Shown here piece by piece: positions 55,644-63,904 of a stretch of 64,000 nt of DNA (its first letter is position 1; every line of letters starts with the position of its first letter). The DNA is from Bacteroidaceae bacterium (GTDB lineage Bacteria > Bacteroidota > Bacteroidia > Bacteroidales > Bacteroidaceae), in assembly GCA_017429525.1 (NCBI GenBank), contig JAFROT010000048.1, forward strand, positions 55,063 to 119,062, read 5' to 3'. Made by a program: the position numbers and the translations under genes. The notes beneath the pieces were generated by a model, which ran no database searches, was not told where the DNA came from, and worked only from the letters and a program-made list of their open reading frames with translations.

Positions 55644-56621
55644 ATGCGTAAGTCCTGCACCATTCCGTCGATTGCCTTGATTCTGCTGCTGATGCTCTGT
55701 TCCGCTCAGACACCACCTGAACGGCGGTCACTGCGTGTCATGTCATGGAATGTTGAGAACCTCTTCGACACACTCGACGACGAAGGTTTTCGCGACGAGG
55801 AGTTTCTGCCTCAGAGTGATCATCGCTGGACCAGTCATTGCTACTGGCAGAAACTGACCGACGTGGCGCGTGTCTTTGCTGCGGTGTCTGACGATGATAG
55901 GCTTCCCGATCTCGTGGGCTTGTGCGAAGTCGAGAACGACAGCGCCATGACGGCCCTGACTCGCCGTAGCGTCCTCCGCCATCTGCACTACGACTACGTG
56001 ATGACGCATAGCCCCGACGCTCGTGGCATTGATGTCGCCCTCCTCTATCAGCCCGCTCGTTTTCGGCTTCTCAGTCATCGCAGTATTCGTATTCCGAGCA
56101 GTGAGCATGGCTTGCGTGCGACGCGAGATATCCTCTACGTCAAGGGGTTGGTCGCTACGGCATCGGGCACCGACACGCTTCATGTTATGGTCGTCCATCT
56201 GCCCAGCCGTGCAGGCGGTCATACCGGCGACCAGAACCGCCGATTGGCAGCGGCCACTCTCTGGGGCGCCGTCGACAGTCTGCTCAATAGAGCGGTGTCG
56301 GGTGCTGCCCCGCCTATTGTCATCATGGGAGACTTCAACGCGCCGGCCAAGGATCGCATATTCCGGCAGTCTCCCATGCGCCTCACAGACGATCCGAAGT
56401 CGCCCGGGACCTATAGCTTCCGCGGCATTTGGCAGTGGATCGACCACATCCTCGTCACGCCTTCCATGACGACCACTGTCGCTCGCCCCGTGCGTCTGCC
56501 TTGGCTACTCGAGGAGAACAAAAGCTACGGCGGGCAGACGCCTCGGCGCACCTTCCGCGGACCTTCGTACCACGGCGGCATCAGCGACCATCTGCCCGTC
56601 GTCATCGACATCGAATTCTGA
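55644..56621 (+). CDS. Secreted endonuclease/exonuclease/phosphatase-family hydrolase
   Basis: 325 residues from MRKSCTIPSIALILLLMLC (55644), a signal peptide that may be a lipoprotein signal; upstream in-frame starts would bury it. EEP fold motifs: VMSWNVENLFDTLDD, VGLCEVEND (metal Glu), VVHLPSRAGG, PIVIMGDFNAP (Asp/Asn), QWIDHILV and ISDHLPVVIDI with the terminal Asp-His. It cleaves phosphodiesters, of DNA or of phospholipid/inositol type, outside the cytoplasm; substrate open. Confidence 0.85.
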   Translation: MRKSCTIPSIALILLLMLCSAQTPPERRSLRVMSWNVENLFDTLDDEGFRDEEFLPQSDHRWTSHCYWQKLTDVARVFAAVSDDDRLPDLVGLCEVENDSAMTALTRRSVLRHLHYDYVMTHSPDARGIDVALLYQPARFRLLSHRSIRIPSSEHGLRATRDILYVKGLVATASGTDTLHVMVVHLPSRAGGHTGDQNRRLAAATLWGAVDSLLNRAVSGAAPPIVIMGDFNAPAKDRIFRQSPMRLTDDPKSPGTYSFRGIWQWIDHILVTPSMTTTVARPVRLPWLLEENKSYGGQTPRRTFRGPSYHGGISDHLPVVIDIEF

Positions 56622-56681
56622 AAAACACCACTTATTCAGAGAAATAAATACAATTGGCCTGAATGATTGCTTCACCGGAGC

Positions 56682-56811
56682 CATCGCGTATATATCTTCA
56701 GGTCATCGCGTATATATGTGCAAGCCTTCACGTATATACGTACAAGCCTTCACATATATATGTACAAGCCTTCACATATATATGTATAGGTCTTCACATA
56801 TATATGTACCC
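56682..56811. repeat. 22-bp tandem repeat array with ATATATGTA core
   Basis: Six 22-bp units begin at 56682, 56704, 56726, 56748, 56770 and 56792 (last partial). Consensus CTTCACATATATATGTACAA plus GC. Both the period and the core resemble the reverse complement of the array at 40458. The rest of the 323-nt gap holds only the terminator below. Confidence 0.9.
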
Positions 56812-56884
56812 TATTCAAGTTTCGGTTGTCATGAAGAAGTCCTTCGCGTTTGCTTGTCACGAGAGAGCAAAGAGTAAAAACGAG

Positions 56885-56920
56885 CGAGAGGAGGGCAACT
56901 CGCTGGCTGTCCTCCTCTCG
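56885..56920 (-). terminator. Terminator for the 61.9-56.9 kb operon
   Basis: Perfect 10-bp arms CGAGAGGAGG (56885-56894) and CCTCCTCTCG (56911-56920), downstream of the DUF2807 gene on the minus strand. Confidence 0.6.
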
Positions 56921-56944
56921 TCCATTAAGGTCTTGTCAGTCCTG

Positions 56945-57937
56945 TCAGAATTGGTTGAGGTGGCTGGTGTCGATGTTCGTCGCTACGCCGCCGCGCTCTA
57001 TCTCTACTTTGTCGGCAGTGCCGCTCAGGTTGATCTTCGAGGCTCCATCGCAGTTGGACTGAACACTCGCGCAGTCGAGATGGGCATCGAGTTTTGAGGC
57101 CCCTGTGCACCATGTACGTAGGGCATTGCCCTTGAAACTGACCTCGCCTTTGCTGGCGCCTGAGAAGCCTACTTGCAACAACTCGCAGTCCTTGGCTGAG
57201 AGGGTGAGTTTGGAAGCGCCATAGACATTAAAGGTGGCCTTTTCTTTGACCGCGAAGGATGGATGTGTAGCCTTGCTGGCGCCGCCCAGGTGGGTGGCCC
57301 CTTTTTCGGCAGTCAGCTTCCGGATGTCAACCTGGCTGGAACCGCTCATGCTGGCCTCGTATTCCTTGCAGGCGACGCTGCCCACATGCACTTCTGAACA
57401 GCCACTGATACTCATCTTCAGGCTTTGACTCTCAATGCTATTGGCTTTCAGCTTTGAGACTCCTTCAAGTCGTACATACAAGAAATCGGGCATCATCGCC
57501 GTCGTCTCGAAGGTCGAGACGCCGCTGAGCAGAATGTTCTCCAGGCATGGGGCTGTCAGCTGGAGGATGAAGTTGTGCTTGCCGTCGGGACGGTCTTTCT
57601 GCTTGACGTTGTTGAATTTCTTGCTGCGCTTGGCACTCACTTTGAGTTGGCCGCCTGTGGACGTGACCTCCATCTCATCAAGCAGATCGGCTCGACCCGT
57701 CAGCTTGACGCTGTAAGCATTGCCTTGAGTATAGACCACCTTCACGACGTTGCTGACATCGAGAATAGTAAAGTCGCTGAGGTCATACGTGCGCGTCGTG
57801 AACAAGCTCCCTTTCGCTGAAGGTGCTGTAGTTGAAGGTTCGAGCGTGCGCTGAGCCGGCGAGGGAGTCTTTGCCATGGCGCATGAAAGGCTGGCGATTG
57901 TCGCGATAGCTGCGACTAAGAGAACAAATTTCTTCAT
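56945..57937 (-). CDS. DUF2807 (head GIN) exported protein
   Basis: 330 residues with a signal peptide (MKKFVLLVAAIATIASLSCA; the Cys may be lipidated). The beta-helix-like DUF2807 pattern shows FTILDVSNVVKVVYTQGN, LLSGVSTFETTAM, then repeated SGCSEVHVGS, SGSSQVDIRKL and GASKLTLSAKDC strands. These proteins are putative surface adhesin-like beta-solenoids. It is the last gene after the ECF sigma, anti-sigma, barrel and DUF5024-like genes. Confidence 0.88.
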   Translation of the reverse strand: MKKFVLLVAAIATIASLSCAMAKTPSPAQRTLEPSTTAPSAKGSLFTTRTYDLSDFTILDVSNVVKVVYTQGNAYSVKLTGRADLLDEMEVTSTGGQLKVSAKRSKKFNNVKQKDRPDGKHNFILQLTAPCLENILLSGVSTFETTAMMPDFLYVRLEGVSKLKANSIESQSLKMSISGCSEVHVGSVACKEYEASMSGSSQVDIRKLTAEKGATHLGGASKATHPSFAVKEKATFNVYGASKLTLSAKDCELLQVGFSGASKGEVSFKGNALRTWCTGASKLDAHLDCASVQSNCDGASKINLSGTADKVEIERGGVATNIDTSHLNQF

Positions 57938-57957
57938 GTCTATGTTTGAGTTAAATT

Positions 57958-58362
57958 TTACTTGTTTTTCATTCTGATGACGATGGTCACTTTACCGTCG
58001 CGAGCCTGCATGGGGTTCTGGCCGGTATACTGGAGCATGTAGATGCGGTTCCGCTGTTCGCCCTCTACGGCAAGAATCAAGGTGTGACGCTCACCGTCTT
58101 CCTCTTTATGCGTGAAGCGGCCTGTTGCGCGCTCCGCCTCAAAAGTCTCCTTGCACTTGCTGATGTCGATACCCTTCGTGAGTTCACGCACTTTCACTAC
58201 GCGGGTGACTTCGCGAGTGTCTGGATTGCGCTCTACGACGCTTGTGTATTTGCTCCTGCCGAGTGTGCTCTCGTTGTCTACAAAGCGGTCGATGCGGTTC
58301 TGAGCCGTAGCCGTCAGCGTCGCAAATGTGAGCGTCAGCAGTATCAGTAGTCTCTGTTTCAT
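57958..58362 (-). CDS. DUF5024-like exported protein
   Basis: 134 residues with a signal peptide (MKQRLLILLTLTFATLTATAQ). Residues 1-67 are almost identical to the N-terminus of the neighbouring barrel gene; residues 68-134 (CKETFEAERATGRFTHKEEDG, RIYMLQYTGQNPMQARDGKVTIVIRMK) are its own. It resembles DUF5024; the function is unknown. It lies 20 nt before the DUF2807 gene and shares its likely surface role. Confidence 0.75.
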   Translation of the reverse strand: MKQRLLILLTLTFATLTATAQNRIDRFVDNESTLGRSKYTSVVERNPDTREVTRVVKVRELTKGIDISKCKETFEAERATGRFTHKEEDGERHTLILAVEGEQRNRIYMLQYTGQNPMQARDGKVTIVIRMKNK

Positions 58363-58508
58363 CGCGATATCAATTATATATTATTACATAGGCTGCGCGG
58401 CATAGCCGATAGGCCGTATTTTGAATTTTTAACGAACTATTGTTTTAACAAACTCATAAGATTAAAATTTAAAAATTAAACAATATACAAGAACTTAACG
58501 TTCTATTT

Positions 58509-60806
58509 TTATTTTTCTCCAGACATTTCTCTGTTATATTTTTTCACACTTTTCCCTCCGTTGAATCTGTAGGCAATGGTGAGCATAATGGAATGCTCCA
58601 TTCTTTTATAATTATTCGTAACCCGATAGCCCGTCATTGCATCCGAAGACACGGAGCGTCTTGAATACCCGTCGCAGAAGATACGTGGGGATACATATTG
58701 TATGCTTGTATTCATCCGTTGCTTGAAGAAGTCTTTTCCTGCGTAGAAAACAAGAAAGTCCATTTTTGAGGTATTCCATCCTTGCACGGAAGCATCATAG
58801 CTGTTGTTGAGGTTGTAGCCCAATTGCAATGTCAGGAATCGCTTGTTGTTATAATACCTCACGTTGAAGCCTCCCTTGAACCCATCGTTGCTGTTTTTGT
58901 ATTTCCCATATTCAGCTCTCTTGAACTGATATCCTACATTGCCACTGATGGTGAATGCCTTGATGCGCTTATAGATGTAGAACGAGGTCCAGAACTCACG
59001 GTAGGTGGTGTTCTGTGGCATGTAGGTGACATAGGTGCCGTATTCTCCCGATGAAAGCGTCCCCTCTCCTGCCTCGGCCACGGTGTCGAACATGTTCGGC
59101 GAATAATTGTAGCCTGCCTGGATGTTAAACGTCTTGAAGAAGTCGAGCCACAGCCGTGTGGAGTGATAGACCTGTGTGCGCAGGGCGGGATTTCCGCTTC
59201 TGTAGGTCAGTGAATCGCTGAAGTAACCGTATTCGGTCACCTGGTCCAGCTGCGGGTGAGTGACGTTGCACCAATAGTTGAGGCGCATCCACAGCCATTT
59301 GCTCCATCTGTGATAGGCCATGCCGCTGAGTTTGTACACCATATTGTTGTCTTCATAGCTGCGGCTCTCTGTATGCACATGTTCGGCTGAAGCGCTGAAG
59401 TTGAGGTCTGTGTCATCACTGACTCGGTAAGAGAGCCACGTCCAGAACTCATTGCGCCGATAGGTGTTCTCGCTCAACATGTCGCCTGTCTGCCGGTCTT
59501 TCTGCTCATAGTCCTTCCATGTGAAGTTGTAGCCTGCACTGACGTAGAACTTGTTGTTGAGGAAACGACGGTTGACCTCGCTCTTAGTCCACACGTAATC
59601 CATGTGGCAACGGTAGGGGTAGCGGGTGGCATAGCCTGAACTTTGGCTATAGTCCCTGTCTGATGTCCAGCCGTCGTTGATGTAGTTGAAGTCGTATGTA
59701 TAGTTCCATACACCGCTTCGTCCACGGTAGTAGAGTCCCAGCGTGTGACGTGAGCTGTTCACCCTGCTTGTCAGGTTGGCGCTGATGGTGTCGCGCCTGT
59801 CGCTTTCCGTACACCACCGTCCTATGGTACTATGGCTGTAGGTGTCTGTTGCATCGGGGGAATAGTTGTAGGATGCCGATACCGAATGGTTATTGTTGAT
59901 TTGGTAATCCACAGCGGCGTATGCATTGTGTATGCGGTAGAAATTCTTGGTGCCGTAGGGAGTCAGCATGGTTTCCTGCAACTTGTTCACATGATTGTTC
60001 ATGACAGCTTCTATGGTGTTGTTGCGTTCGCTCTGCTGATATTTGAAGTTATAGCTTCCCACAAAGTTCCACTTGTTTTTGGTGTAGGTGAAAGAGGCAG
60101 AAGAATAATTTCCAGTCAGGTGCTTATCTTTTCCGTTGCCGTCTGTGGGTAGGACTGATACCTGCTGAAACGCATTCCCTTCATATCCCTCATAATCAGG
60201 CTTGCTATGCAAGTTTATAAGCACGTCATAGTTGGCATATTTCCCCGTAGGGTTGGGCACCACATCCACCCTGTCAAAACGCAGGTGGTGCAGTTCCTTG
60301 ATGTATTCTGGCGACTTCTCGATACTGTCCATCAGGATGAGGATGTTCTTTGAGCCGTAATAGGTAAGTTCGTTATTGGAATAGTCACAGTCTATTCCGG
60401 CAATGTTTCCCAGCATCTGTGCCGTATTCCGGGCTCCTTTGCGCATGGCACGTGTGATGCGAACCACATCACGGTCGGCACGGTGGGTGGTATTGTCACC
60501 CGTTATGACCACGGAGTCCAGAGTCAGTGTTGTGTGATAGAGCCCGCTGTCTTGCTGATGGGTTAGCGTATCTTGTTCAGGGATCTTCCATAGCATGTAT
60601 TGGTCGATGTCGATACCCTTCGTGAGTTCACGCACTTTCACTACGCGGGTGACTTCGCGAGTGTCTGGGTCGCGCTCGACGACACTTGTGTACCTGCTCC
60701 TACCGAGTGTGCTCTCGTTGTCGACAAAACGGTCGATGCGGTTCTGAGCCGTAGCCGTCAGCGTCGCAAGCGCGAACGTCAGCAGTATCAGTAGTCTCTG
60801 TTTCAT
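58509..60806 (-). CDS. TonB-receptor-like outer-membrane barrel with borrowed N-terminus
   Basis: 765 residues (ATG at 60806). Residues 1-67 match the neighbouring DUF5024-like protein. A plug-like segment follows at about 90-200 (LDSVVITGDNTTHRADRDVV, AQMLGNIAGIDCDYSNNELTYYG, ILILMDSIEKSPEYIKEL), then a large Tyr/Asn/Ser-rich barrel of the OMP_b-brl_3 type. Usual relatives start with a carboxypeptidase-regulatory domain; here that slot is taken by the copied segment. Base composition is visibly lower in GC than neighbouring genes. Likely an outer-membrane receptor or channel controlled by the upstream ECF sigma factor. Confidence 0.8.
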   Translation of the reverse strand: MKQRLLILLTFALATLTATAQNRIDRFVDNESTLGRSRYTSVVERDPDTREVTRVVKVRELTKGIDIDQYMLWKIPEQDTLTHQQDSGLYHTTLTLDSVVITGDNTTHRADRDVVRITRAMRKGARNTAQMLGNIAGIDCDYSNNELTYYGSKNILILMDSIEKSPEYIKELHHLRFDRVDVVPNPTGKYANYDVLINLHSKPDYEGYEGNAFQQVSVLPTDGNGKDKHLTGNYSSASFTYTKNKWNFVGSYNFKYQQSERNNTIEAVMNNHVNKLQETMLTPYGTKNFYRIHNAYAAVDYQINNNHSVSASYNYSPDATDTYSHSTIGRWCTESDRRDTISANLTSRVNSSRHTLGLYYRGRSGVWNYTYDFNYINDGWTSDRDYSQSSGYATRYPYRCHMDYVWTKSEVNRRFLNNKFYVSAGYNFTWKDYEQKDRQTGDMLSENTYRRNEFWTWLSYRVSDDTDLNFSASAEHVHTESRSYEDNNMVYKLSGMAYHRWSKWLWMRLNYWCNVTHPQLDQVTEYGYFSDSLTYRSGNPALRTQVYHSTRLWLDFFKTFNIQAGYNYSPNMFDTVAEAGEGTLSSGEYGTYVTYMPQNTTYREFWTSFYIYKRIKAFTISGNVGYQFKRAEYGKYKNSNDGFKGGFNVRYYNNKRFLTLQLGYNLNNSYDASVQGWNTSKMDFLVFYAGKDFFKQRMNTSIQYVSPRIFCDGYSRRSVSSDAMTGYRVTNNYKRMEHSIMLTIAYRFNGGKSVKKYNREMSGEK

Positions 60807-60849
60807 CACGATATCTGTTTTTTACGTTACATTATGATCAATTGCTCTT

Positions 60850-61329
60850 CTATTCGTTCAGCATCCTTTCCAGCAAATTCTGCAGCTCCGTGTCGTCTGC
60901 AGCTTGCATGATCTCCTGTTCGGCCTCTTGGGCAACATCAGCCTTCGGGATGCCTGCCTCCGCGATGTCGGCCATCGCCAAAGCTTCGCGTATGTCAGCA
61001 CGGATGGCATGCAGGTTGTCCTGGCGTTGACCTCCCATTTCAACGTAACTTCCTTCATAGCGGGCCAACTCCTGTCGCTCGGTCAGGCGGGGAAGTAGGA
61101 TGAGGACCACGGCGACGACAGCTGCGGCTGCGGCCATCGGCCACCAGCGGGCGATGAGCGAAGGCCTTTTCTTCTCACGTCTTGTCCTCGATGCCTCCGC
61201 TTGTTCGCGTACGGCAGCCATCAGGCGTTCCGTCATTCCGTCGGGCTGCTTGATTCGGCTTTGCTCGCGTTGGAGGGCCATCCGCAGAGCCTTGTCGTGG
61301 GTGCTGTTATTGTCTGTCATTGCTTTCAT
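60850..61329 (-). CDS. Single-pass membrane protein, putative anti-sigma factor
   Basis: 159 residues; the ATG at 61329 overlaps the sigma stop (ATGA). A cytoplasmic N-terminus of about 60 residues (DGMTERLMAAVREQAEASRTRREKKRP), one membrane span at about 64-83 (WWPMAAAAAVVAVVLILLP) and an acidic extracytoplasmic tail. Position and topology suggest anti-sigma activity; no diagnostic motif is visible. Confidence 0.7.
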   Translation of the reverse strand: MKAMTDNNSTHDKALRMALQREQSRIKQPDGMTERLMAAVREQAEASRTRREKKRPSLIARWWPMAAAAAVVAVVLILLPRLTERQELARYEGSYVEMGGQRQDNLHAIRADIREALAMADIAEAGIPKADVAQEAEQEIMQAADDTELQNLLERMLNE

Positions 61330-61874
61330 TGGGCGTTTTTGATGAGAAGGGATAAACGTTTGCGGGCTCGGTAGAGGCGGGTCGTGACGTTGGTTACTGT
61401 CGTTCCCAGCACGTAGGCAATCTCGCGAGTTGAGCGTTCTTCGAGATAGAACAGGGTGATGGCGGTCCGGTCGTCAGGTGCGAGGTGCGTCAGCGCTTCT
61501 TCCAGTTGTGCGATGCGCGACTCCGTGACTTCGTTGAGGGTGCGGTCTGCTTCCTCGTCCGTAATGCTTTCCGCCAGTCGCTCGTCTATCGGTAGCGCTA
61601 CCGTTCGCTGTCGGCGCAGATGCATCAGCGCAGCGTTGTAGGCGATGCGGTAAAGCCAGCTCCCGAAGTCGGCTTCTTCGCGATAGGTGCTGAGGCGCGT
61701 ATAGGCTTGGACAAAAGTCTCTTGCACCAGGTCCTCGGCCTCGGCTTCGTTGCCCACGAGTCGCACCACAAGACCATAGACCTTGGCCTCATAGCGTTCC
61801 AGCAAGTGTGCGAAGGCATTTACGTCGCCGCCGACGACTTGCTGGATGACTCTTGCATCGTCTGTCTTTGCCAT
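61326..61874 (-). CDS. ECF-type RNA polymerase sigma factor
   Basis: 182 residues from MAKTDDARVIQQ (61874); a GTG at 61910 would add 12. Region 2: HLLERYEAKVYGLVVRLVGN, DLVQETFVQAYTRL and FGSWLYRIAYNAALMHL. Region 4: LAPDDRTAITLFYLEERSTREIAYVLGT followed by TNVTTRLYRARKRL. It leads an operon with an anti-sigma-like protein, the chimeric barrel, a DUF5024-like protein and DUF2807. Confidence 0.9.
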   Translation of the reverse strand: MAKTDDARVIQQVVGGDVNAFAHLLERYEAKVYGLVVRLVGNEAEAEDLVQETFVQAYTRLSTYREEADFGSWLYRIAYNAALMHLRRQRTVALPIDERLAESITDEEADRTLNEVTESRIAQLEEALTHLAPDDRTAITLFYLEERSTREIAYVLGTTVTNVTTRLYRARKRLSLLIKNAQ

Positions 61875-61923
61875 TCTATCCTTTAGATGCACGTCCTCGA
61901 TTTTTGTCACACCTCAGAAGCAA

Positions 61924-61949
61924 AAAAAAGAGGCCGAAGCCCCTTTTTT
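61924..61949 (-). terminator. Terminator with UUCG tetraloop after the DUF4252 pair
   Basis: On the minus strand GGGGC-TTCG-GCCTC, flanked by A and T runs and ending in TTTTTTTT; a C(UUCG)G loop is especially stable. Confidence 0.85.
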
Positions 61950-61951
61950 CT

Positions 61952-62437
61952 TTATTTTGATATCCGGCCGATGTTGTCTTCGACGACCTTTTCCACGTCT
62001 TCGAGGCGAATCTTGCCCGTTATCTGAACAATTTGGCAGTCATCGCGGTCGGCTGAGGCAATCAGGATCTCGCGGACGTAATCCTCGTCGGCACGCATCA
62101 GCACGCGCGTCTGTTCGTCCTTCTCGTTGGTCTGCACGAAAGGTTCATAGCCGTTGTTGTCGGCATTGGCAATACGCTTGAGGAAGCGGTTGCGTACCGA
62201 CTGCGAGCAGTCCGAGAGGTCGAGGATGCGCACAGAACTGATGCTCCGTGCCAGCTTGCCGCCATCGCTCTTCGGGATGGCGGCTGTCCCTATCTTGAGC
62301 AACATCTTGGGGATGCTGAAATATTCAGCTCCGCGCTCGTCGCGGAATTCGCTCATGATGTCGCTGTAGGTCTTGCTGCTGCGACAGCCCGTGAGGATGG
62401 CAGCGAATGTGATGATTAAGAGGCTGGTTTTCTTCAT
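61952..62437 (-). CDS. DUF4252 lipoprotein
   Basis: 161 residues; lipobox ILTGC with Cys at about 18. The DUF4252 pattern is seen in EYFSIPKMLLKIG, SSVRILDLSDCSQSVRNRF and CQIVQITGKIRLEDVEKVV. The family is found almost only in Bacteroidota, often beside ECF sigma genes. Function unknown. Second of two tandem paralogues in this operon. Confidence 0.88.
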   Translation of the reverse strand: MKKTSLLIITFAAILTGCRSSKTYSDIMSEFRDERGAEYFSIPKMLLKIGTAAIPKSDGGKLARSISSVRILDLSDCSQSVRNRFLKRIANADNNGYEPFVQTNEKDEQTRVLMRADEDYVREILIASADRDDCQIVQITGKIRLEDVEKVVEDNIGRISK

Positions 62438-62473
62438 CTTTGTCAGTACTTGGTTTGTGCTTATCCGTTATGG

Positions 62474-62926
62474 CTAATTCGTGATGCTCTGGATGTCCTC
62501 CACGCTTATCGTTCCTGTGATGACGATGACGCTCAGGTCGCTCTCGTCGCCCGCGAAGACGACATACGAGTTACGCCCTTTCGAGAGCTCACGCAAGTAG
62601 ATGGTTGCGCTGTCCTTGCCGCTCTCCTTCACCTCCATCAGCGCCTCGTAGTTGTCGCGCTTGAAGATCTCCTGGCAGCCTTTGCGCAGGCGGGCTGACG
62701 CTTTCGCGTTCTCCGACGTCAGGATCTGTACGCTCTCCAGCTTCTGGCTGAGCTTCTTCAGGTCCATATTCCCTGCGTCCAGTTTAGGCAGCAGGCGGAT
62801 CATGGTCTTCGATACGTAGACACTTGTGATGCCGTCTACGTTGCCGAAGTGGTCAATGAATTCCTTCTGGGCGAAGGTCGTGGCCGTGCTGACGAGCAGA
62901 GCCATTGCAATGATCAATCTTTTCAT
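62474..62926 (-). CDS. DUF4252 exported protein
   Basis: 150 residues from MKRLIIAMALLVSTATTFAQ (62926), a non-lipoprotein signal peptide. DUF4252 motifs: GITSVYVSKTMIRLLPKL, LESVQILTSENAKASARLR and SVIVITGTISVEDIQSI. Paralogous to the lipoprotein at 61952 (36 nt downstream). The two differ in membrane attachment, one soluble and one lipidated, so they may form a pair at the outer membrane. Confidence 0.87.
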   Translation of the reverse strand: MKRLIIAMALLVSTATTFAQKEFIDHFGNVDGITSVYVSKTMIRLLPKLDAGNMDLKKLSQKLESVQILTSENAKASARLRKGCQEIFKRDNYEALMEVKESGKDSATIYLRELSKGRNSYVVFAGDESDLSVIVITGTISVEDIQSITN

Positions 62927-62972
62927 ATTCTTAAATGGATTTATATTCAACGTCTTGTTAGTAGTTAAGTCC

Positions 62973-63386
62973 CTATCGCAGTCCTCTGATGCGTTCGGTG
63001 AAGACAGAAGTTTCCTTCTCGGCTTTCTCCATGCCTTTGACGCCTTTGTTCAGCGTCGTGGCCAGCAGGTTCAGCGCCCGCTCGGTCTGTATGCGCGCTT
63101 CCTCGGGGTCGTTCACCTCAATCACGTGTCCTCCGCCTCTTGGCGCCAGCACGATGAAGGCCAATCCCGCAGTCACCGCTGCCACCGCTAACCCAGCTGC
63201 CCATCGGCTTGCGTTCGAAAGCGTGCGGCGATTATGCCGACGCTTTCTCGCCTCTTGCTCCTCTGCTTCCAGCCGGTCAACCAGTGCGCTCAGCCGCTGT
63301 TCCATTCCCTCGGGAATCTGTATCTCTTGCCGCTCTGCCGCATCGGACATGGCGGTCCTGCCTGGCGTGTCATGAATCTCTTTCAT
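62973..63386 (-). CDS. Single-pass membrane protein, putative anti-sigma factor
   Basis: 137 residues; its ATG overlaps the end of the sigma gene by 4 nt. Cytoplasmic N-terminus with a charged helix (MEQRLSALVDRLEAEEQEARKRRH), a membrane span at about 61-80 (RWAAGLAVAAVTAGLAFIVL) and an extracytoplasmic tail. Assigned as anti-sigma only from position and topology. Confidence 0.7.
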   Translation of the reverse strand: MKEIHDTPGRTAMSDAAERQEIQIPEGMEQRLSALVDRLEAEEQEARKRRHNRRTLSNASRWAAGLAVAAVTAGLAFIVLAPRGGGHVIEVNDPEEARIQTERALNLLATTLNKGVKGMEKAEKETSVFTERIRGLR

Positions 63387-63874
63387 CGTCGTAATAATTG
63401 TTGAAGTTTACGTTTTCCGCGGCTCAACAGCACGCGCACGTTCACGGCGCTGAAGCCCGTCTCTTGCTCTATCTCTTGTGGTGAGCGGCCTTCGACGATG
63501 CTCATCTCCGTCACACGTCGTTGGTGCTCGGGCAGCGTCCTGATGGCGTCCTCCACTTCGGCCACGGCTTCTGCCGTCTCCAGTGCCGTCGAGGCTTCGT
63601 GCTCGTCGGCCATCGTCACCTCTTCAGCGCTACGCTCACTCTCCGTGAGGCGTCCGCGGCGCAGGGTGTCGATGCACAGGTTACGCGTGAGTGTCGTGCA
63701 GAACGAGGGCAGACCCTCTTCGACGTTCACTCGGTCGCGCATCTGCCAAAGGCGGATGAACGCCTCCTGCACCGCATCCTCGGCATCCTGAGGATTGCCG
63801 AGCAAGGCGAAGGCTGTGCGATACATCTGTCCGCTCAGTGGGAGGAAGAGTTCTTTGAACGTCGTTGCTGTCAT
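63383..63874 (-). CDS. ECF-type RNA polymerase sigma factor
   Basis: 163 residues from MTATTFKELFLPLS (63874). Region 2: MYRTAFALLGNPQDAEDAVQEAFIRLW and LPSFCTTLTRNLCIDTLR. Region 4: LPEHQRRVTEMSIVEGRSPQEIEQETGF and AVNVRVLLSRGKRKL. First gene of a four-gene operon with an anti-sigma-like protein and two DUF4252 proteins. Confidence 0.9.
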   Translation of the reverse strand: MTATTFKELFLPLSGQMYRTAFALLGNPQDAEDAVQEAFIRLWQMRDRVNVEEGLPSFCTTLTRNLCIDTLRRGRLTESERSAEEVTMADEHEASTALETAEAVAEVEDAIRTLPEHQRRVTEMSIVEGRSPQEIEQETGFSAVNVRVLLSRGKRKLQQLLRR

Positions 63875-63904
63875 TCTTTTAGGGAGAGCCTTTTTCTGTG
63901 TTGA

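Noticed and set aside
56682-56811. CRISPR-like array or small IAYICASLHVY-type protein
   Set aside because: Contiguous 22-bp repeats without spacers; the encoded peptide merely reflects the repeat.
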